From Bacillus vallismortis (GTDB lineage: Bacteria > Bacillota > Bacilli > Bacillales > Bacillaceae), in assembly GCF_040784915.1 (NCBI RefSeq), contig NZ_CP160797.1, positions 246,001-310,000 of the forward strand: a stretch of DNA of 64,000 nucleotides, written 5' to 3'. This document shows, in pieces, positions 63,804-64,000 of the stretch. The notes under the pieces are model-generated. The model did no database searches. It saw nothing but the letters and a program-made list of their open reading frames with translations, and was not told the DNA's origin. Made by a program: the position numbers and the translations under genes. Positions within the stretch are counted from its first letter, which is position 1. Every line of letters starts with the position of its first letter.

Positions 63804-64000
63804 ATGAATCTCGTCTCATTGAAAGATATCGTTTTCGGCTATTCCCATACGCCTGTTTTGGATAAAGTATCACTTGATATTGAAAGCGGTGAGTTTGTCG
63901 GCATCACGGGCCCAAACGGCGCCGCTAAATCGACGCTTATGAAAGTCATGCTCGGCATGCTGAAACCGTGGGAAGGCACGGTGACGATCAGTAAAAGGAA
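63804..64000 (+). CDS. adcC: Zinc ABC transporter ATP-binding protein AdcC (5' part)
   Basis: The first 65 codons of an ABC ATPase, cut by the window edge. The start MNLVSLKDIVFGYSHTPVLD follows AAAGGAAG. The Walker A reads GPNGAAKST (residues 36-44), with Ala41 where most ABC proteins have the last Gly; as I recall, 168 has Ser there. With AdcA and a downstream permease (adcB, not visible) it forms the zinc importer. Confidence 0.88.
   Translation, partial: MNLVSLKDIVFGYSHTPVLDKVSLDIESGEFVGITGPNGAAKSTLMKVMLGMLKPWEGTVTISKR

Overview
The window is chromosomal DNA from a member of the Bacillus subtilis species complex. Gene order and protein sequences match, from memory, the segment of the B. 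subtilis 168 chromosome that runs from purT-mpr through gam, gln, gud, cwlJ, phoD-tat, lmr, lip, nat, ycd to adcA. The sequence is not 168 itself: many proteins differ by several percent, gltP and ansZ are missing from the places where I recall them in 168, and a serpin gene sits between ycbP and cwlJ. I see no rRNA, tRNA, CRISPR array, insertion sequence or prophage. Coding density is high, and most operons end in clear intrinsic terminators, many shared by convergent genes.

Layout. 1-10 kb: purT, the secreted glutamyl endopeptidase mpr with an overlapping lipoprotein gene, an esterase, the phosphatidylethanolamine operon pssA-petA-psd behind a sigma-X-type promoter, ybfN, the sigma-W-type ybfO, an AraC regulator and trhO. 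10-14 kb: glucosamine uptake and catabolism (gamAP with divergent gamR). 14-17.8 kb: a branched-chain aminotransferase behind a CodY-like box, and an amino-acid permease with a homocysteine methyltransferase. 17.8-22.8 kb: glutamine uptake and glutaminase (glnT, glsA), controlled by the divergent two-component pair glnK-glnL, with an exact match to the GlnL repeat. 22.9-30.7 kb: glucarate/galactarate catabolism to 2-oxoglutarate (ycbC, ycbD, gudP, gudD, gudR, garD), with a shared candidate GudR operator and three cre-like sites. 30.7-32.2 kb: a tRNA-Trp T-box leader, rtpA (anti-TRAP) and ycbK. 32.3-35.7 kb: a two-component system with an ABC exporter (ycbLMNO).

35.7-45.8 kb: ycbP, the lipoprotein serpin, spore hydrolase cwlJ, a TerF-like vWA protein, the Pho-boxed phoD-tatAd-tatCd cluster (a Tat substrate with its own translocase), pcp, ycbU and the lmrA/lmrB drug-efflux pair. 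45.8-47.8 kb: two convergent small membrane-protein genes where ansZ would be expected, lipase lipA and yczC. 47.9-52.8 kb: yccF and the sodium exporter natAB with its natK-natR regulators. 52.9-64 kb: an aldo-keto reductase, lipoprotein ycdA, the paralogous pair ycdB/ycdC, cwlK, rapJ, the sigma-B-type ycdF-ycdG operon, and the Zur-boxed zinc importer adcA-adcC, which runs off the right edge.

Most interesting points: the inhibitory-type serpin; an rtpA leader peptide whose third Trp codon and stop appear lost through a one-base change, placing it in frame with rtpA; the unexplained small membrane-protein pair; and substitutions at usually conserved active-site positions in YbfK and AdcC.
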